Of a DNA stretch of 7,958 bases, positions 6,477 through 7,958 are shown piece by piece. The notes under the pieces are model-generated. The model was not told the origin of the DNA. It saw only the letters and a program-made list of their open reading frames with translations, and searched no databases. The translations under genes were made by a program, and so were the position numbers. This DNA comes from Moraxellaceae bacterium (GTDB taxonomy: Bacteria > Pseudomonadota > Gammaproteobacteria > Pseudomonadales > Ketobacteraceae): contig NVVG01000043.1 of the NCBI GenBank assembly GCA_002402125.1, positions 1-7,958 of the forward strand, given 5' to 3'. Numbering within the stretch: position 1 is the stretch's first letter; every line of letters begins with the position of its first letter.

Positions 6477-6656
6477 GAACTCATCGTCATATCCTAAGCT
6501 CAATTCATTCTGACAGCAAAAAAACACAAACCTATACTTACTTATACGCAAAAGAAATTTAGGATAAAACGATAGTAATAAGACTGCCTATATGCGGCCA
6601 CACTGGCTTGTCGTTTTAACGTAGAATATCATCCGGCCCGTAGTCACCTGTGCTGA

Positions 6657-6685
6657 TTGTTAGTGATGAAAAAGCAACCTTTAAT
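6657..6685 (+). promoter_or_regulatory. Sigma-70-like promoter for the CHASE8-like kinase gene
   Basis: TTGTTA (6657-6662) is followed after exactly 17 nt by TTTAAT (6680-6685), matching the consensus at four and five of six positions. A start near 6692 would give a leader of about 43 nt. This favours the ATG at 6735 over the in-frame ATG at 6684, which would lie within the -10 box. Confidence 0.5.
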
Positions 6686-6693
6686 GCCACACA

Positions 6694-6737
6694 GGCACTA
6701 TTTTGGCACTACGCAAGTACTACACGGGTACTACATG
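6694..6737 (+). repeat. Four 11-bp direct repeats leading into the kinase start codon
   Basis: The 44 nt fall into four consecutive 11-mers: GGCACTATTTT, GGCACTACGCA, AGTACTACACG and GGTACTACATG. All share ACTA at the same place, so the core recurs at 6697, 6708, 6719 and 6730, exactly one helical turn apart. The last copy includes the ATG start. An 11-base period does not preserve reading frame, so a protein-coding reason is unlikely. The array lies just downstream of the promoter at 6657-6685 and could be an iterated operator; that role is inference. Confidence 0.65.
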
Positions 6738-7958
6738 ACTATTAGAAAGGCATTATCGAAAGCGTCAATTCGGATTAAACTAACCCTTATCATCTGGTCA
6801 GTTAGCAGCATTTCTATTCTATTTGCTTGCGCAACACTCATCACCTATGACAATTACACGTTTAAAAAGGCCTATATTGATGAACTAAAATATACCGCCG
6901 ATATCGTAGGTCTCAACAGCGCTTTGGCCATCATACTTAATGACAACATTGCCGCAAACGAAGCGTTACAAATACTCGCAAGAAAAAGCAACATCACAAA
7001 AGCCGCCCTCTTCAATAAGAACGACCATATTGTCGCCTCTTACCTAAAACAAGGCATTAACACCGAAATATCATTCCCCCAGCATAGCAAATCAGATGTT
7101 ATTTTTTCAGAAAACTCGCTAATCATTAACCATGACATTTTTTTTGACGACGAAGTTATTGGTTCGATTTCAGTTGAATCCAATCTAGAGCCTATTCATG
7201 AAAGAAACGCTATGTTTGCCTTTATTGTCGCCGGAGCATTCCTGATTTTTTCTGCCGTCAGCTATTTCCTATCATTCTGCTTACAGCGTTTTTTATTAAA
7301 ACCAATCATTGAACTCACACAAACATCCGCTATTGTTTCAAGCCAAAAAAGATATGACGTACGAGCTAAAAAGTACAATTCGGATGAGCTGGGTTTTCTT
7401 ACCGACATCTTCAACTATATGCTGGGGGAGATCGAATATAGGAATAAAGAAATCACCGCAGAGGTGGAGAATTCAACTAAAGCAAAAGAAATAGCGGAGT
7501 CAGCTCTTAAAGCAAAAAGCACATTCTTGGCCAACATGAGCCACGAAATACGCACTCCAATGAACGGCATCATAGGAATGACAGAGATACTATTAGAAGG
7601 CAATCTCATAGGAGAAGAAAGAGATCACATCGAGTCGATCAAGCTTTCTGGAGAAGACCTGATGAGCACCATCGATAAACTCCTCGATTTCTCCGCAATC
7701 AATGCCGGAAAAATGCGGCTTGATAACATTGAGTTTAACATCAACGATGTGGTTCAAAACGTTATTATTCAAGCTGCAAAAAAAATACGCGCAGAAAACA
7801 TCGATCTAAGCATGCATGTTAGCTACGCAGTCAACCCCTTGATTAAAGGCGACCCCAAGAGAGTCCGCCAAATATTGAACGACCTCATTGAAAACGCAAT
7901 TAAGTTTACCACACAGGGGGCCATAACAGCCCATGTAACACTGGTTGAAGACCACCAC
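6735..7958 (+). CDS. Membrane histidine kinase with CHASE8-like sensor, 3' end beyond window
   Basis: The frame is open for 408 codons to the window edge. After a basic N-terminus come TM1 (about 16-37), a periplasmic domain (38-158), TM2 (159-181), HAMP (182-235), a coiled coil (235-262) and a HisKA domain with the phospho-acceptor H270 in [12 protein letters not shown]. The ATPase domain begins near 335 and shows the N-box LIENAIKFT with N387 before the sequence ends. The periplasmic part, with [19 protein letters not shown], a following ND and [15 protein letters not shown], resembles the CHASE8 family. The HisKA and N-box are of the BarA/hybrid-kinase type, so receiver and perhaps Hpt domains may follow outside the window. 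It lies downstream of the two binding-protein genes in the same orientation but has its own promoter-like site. The ATG at 6735 has only a weak GGGT ahead; an in-frame ATG at 6684 would add 17 residues but falls in the -10 box. Confidence 0.88.
   Translation, partial: MTIRKALSKASIRIKLTLIIWSVSSISILFACATLITYDNYTFKKAYIDELKYTADIVGLNSALAIILNDNIAANEALQILARKSNITKAALFNKNDHIVASYLKQGINTEISFPQHSKSDVIFSENSLIINHDIFFDDEVIGSISVESNLEPIHERNAMFAFIVAGAFLIFSAVSYFLSFCLQRFLLKPIIELTQTSAIVSSQKRYDVRAKKYNSDELGFLTDIFNYMLGEIEYRNKEITAEVENSTKAKEIAESALKAKSTFLANMSHEIRTPMNGIIGMTEILLEGNLIGEERDHIESIKLSGEDLMSTIDKLLDFSAINAGKMRLDNIEFNINDVVQNVIIQAAKKIRAENIDLSMHVSYAVNPLIKGDPKRVRQILNDLIENAIKFTTQGAITAHVTLVEDHH

Noticed and set aside
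6544..6572. TTATAC plus TAAAAC, 17 nt apart, as a promoter
   Set aside because: The -35 box shares only the first two bases with consensus; the pair at 6657-6685 fits better.
1..7958. CRISPR array, tRNA, rRNA or insertion sequence
   Set aside because: No spaced repeat array, no tRNA or rRNA-like stretch, and no transposase-like frame or terminal inverted repeats with target duplications were seen.

Overview
The window looks like chromosomal DNA from a gammaproteobacterium, probably a free-living and perhaps marine one. The main evidence is the left edge. There a minus-strand murJ (lipid II flippase) start lies divergent from rpsT (ribosomal protein S20), and rpsT begins with TTG as in Escherichia coli. 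The wealth of membrane sensor kinases fits the same picture. I cannot name the genus from sequence alone.

Layout. (1) 1-117: the first 39 codons of murJ, minus strand, running off the left edge. (2) 118-472: a regulatory interval with a near-consensus sigma-70 promoter for rpsT (266-294) and a leader of about 170 nt. The leader contains two nested complementary pairs and an 11-bp tandem duplication just before the ribosome binding site. (3) 473-736: rpsT, closed by a perfect 62-nt palindrome (766-827) that also serves the gene arriving from the other side. (4) 869-4224, minus strand: a two-component pair. A 953-residue CheA-like membrane kinase (Cache-like sensor, HAMP, GAF-like, PAS-like, Hpt, CheA-type ATPase, no CheW-like domain) is followed by a stand-alone CheY-like receiver. 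(5) 4225-4573: a divergent intergenic region without a convincing promoter. (6) 4574-6312, plus strand: two translationally coupled genes for secreted solute-binding-like proteins of two different folds, with no ABC permease or ATPase in view. (7) 6313-6734: a non-coding interval with a C-rich, G-poor tract (possible Rho loading site), a sigma-70-like promoter (6657-6685) and four 11-bp repeats leading into the next start codon. (8) 6735-7958: the first 408 codons of a second membrane histidine kinase (CHASE8-like sensor, HAMP, HisKA, start of HATPase), cut by the right edge.

How the parts may work together (inference). The CheA-like kinase probably autophosphorylates its own Hpt histidine and passes the phosphate to the small receiver downstream. 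Two exported binding proteins sit between two kinases with periplasmic sensor domains, and no transporter is visible. This suggests they act as ligand-capturing co-sensors rather than uptake components. That module (about 869-7958) is the best candidate for an undescribed system, but it rests on gene neighbourhood and domain reading by eye.
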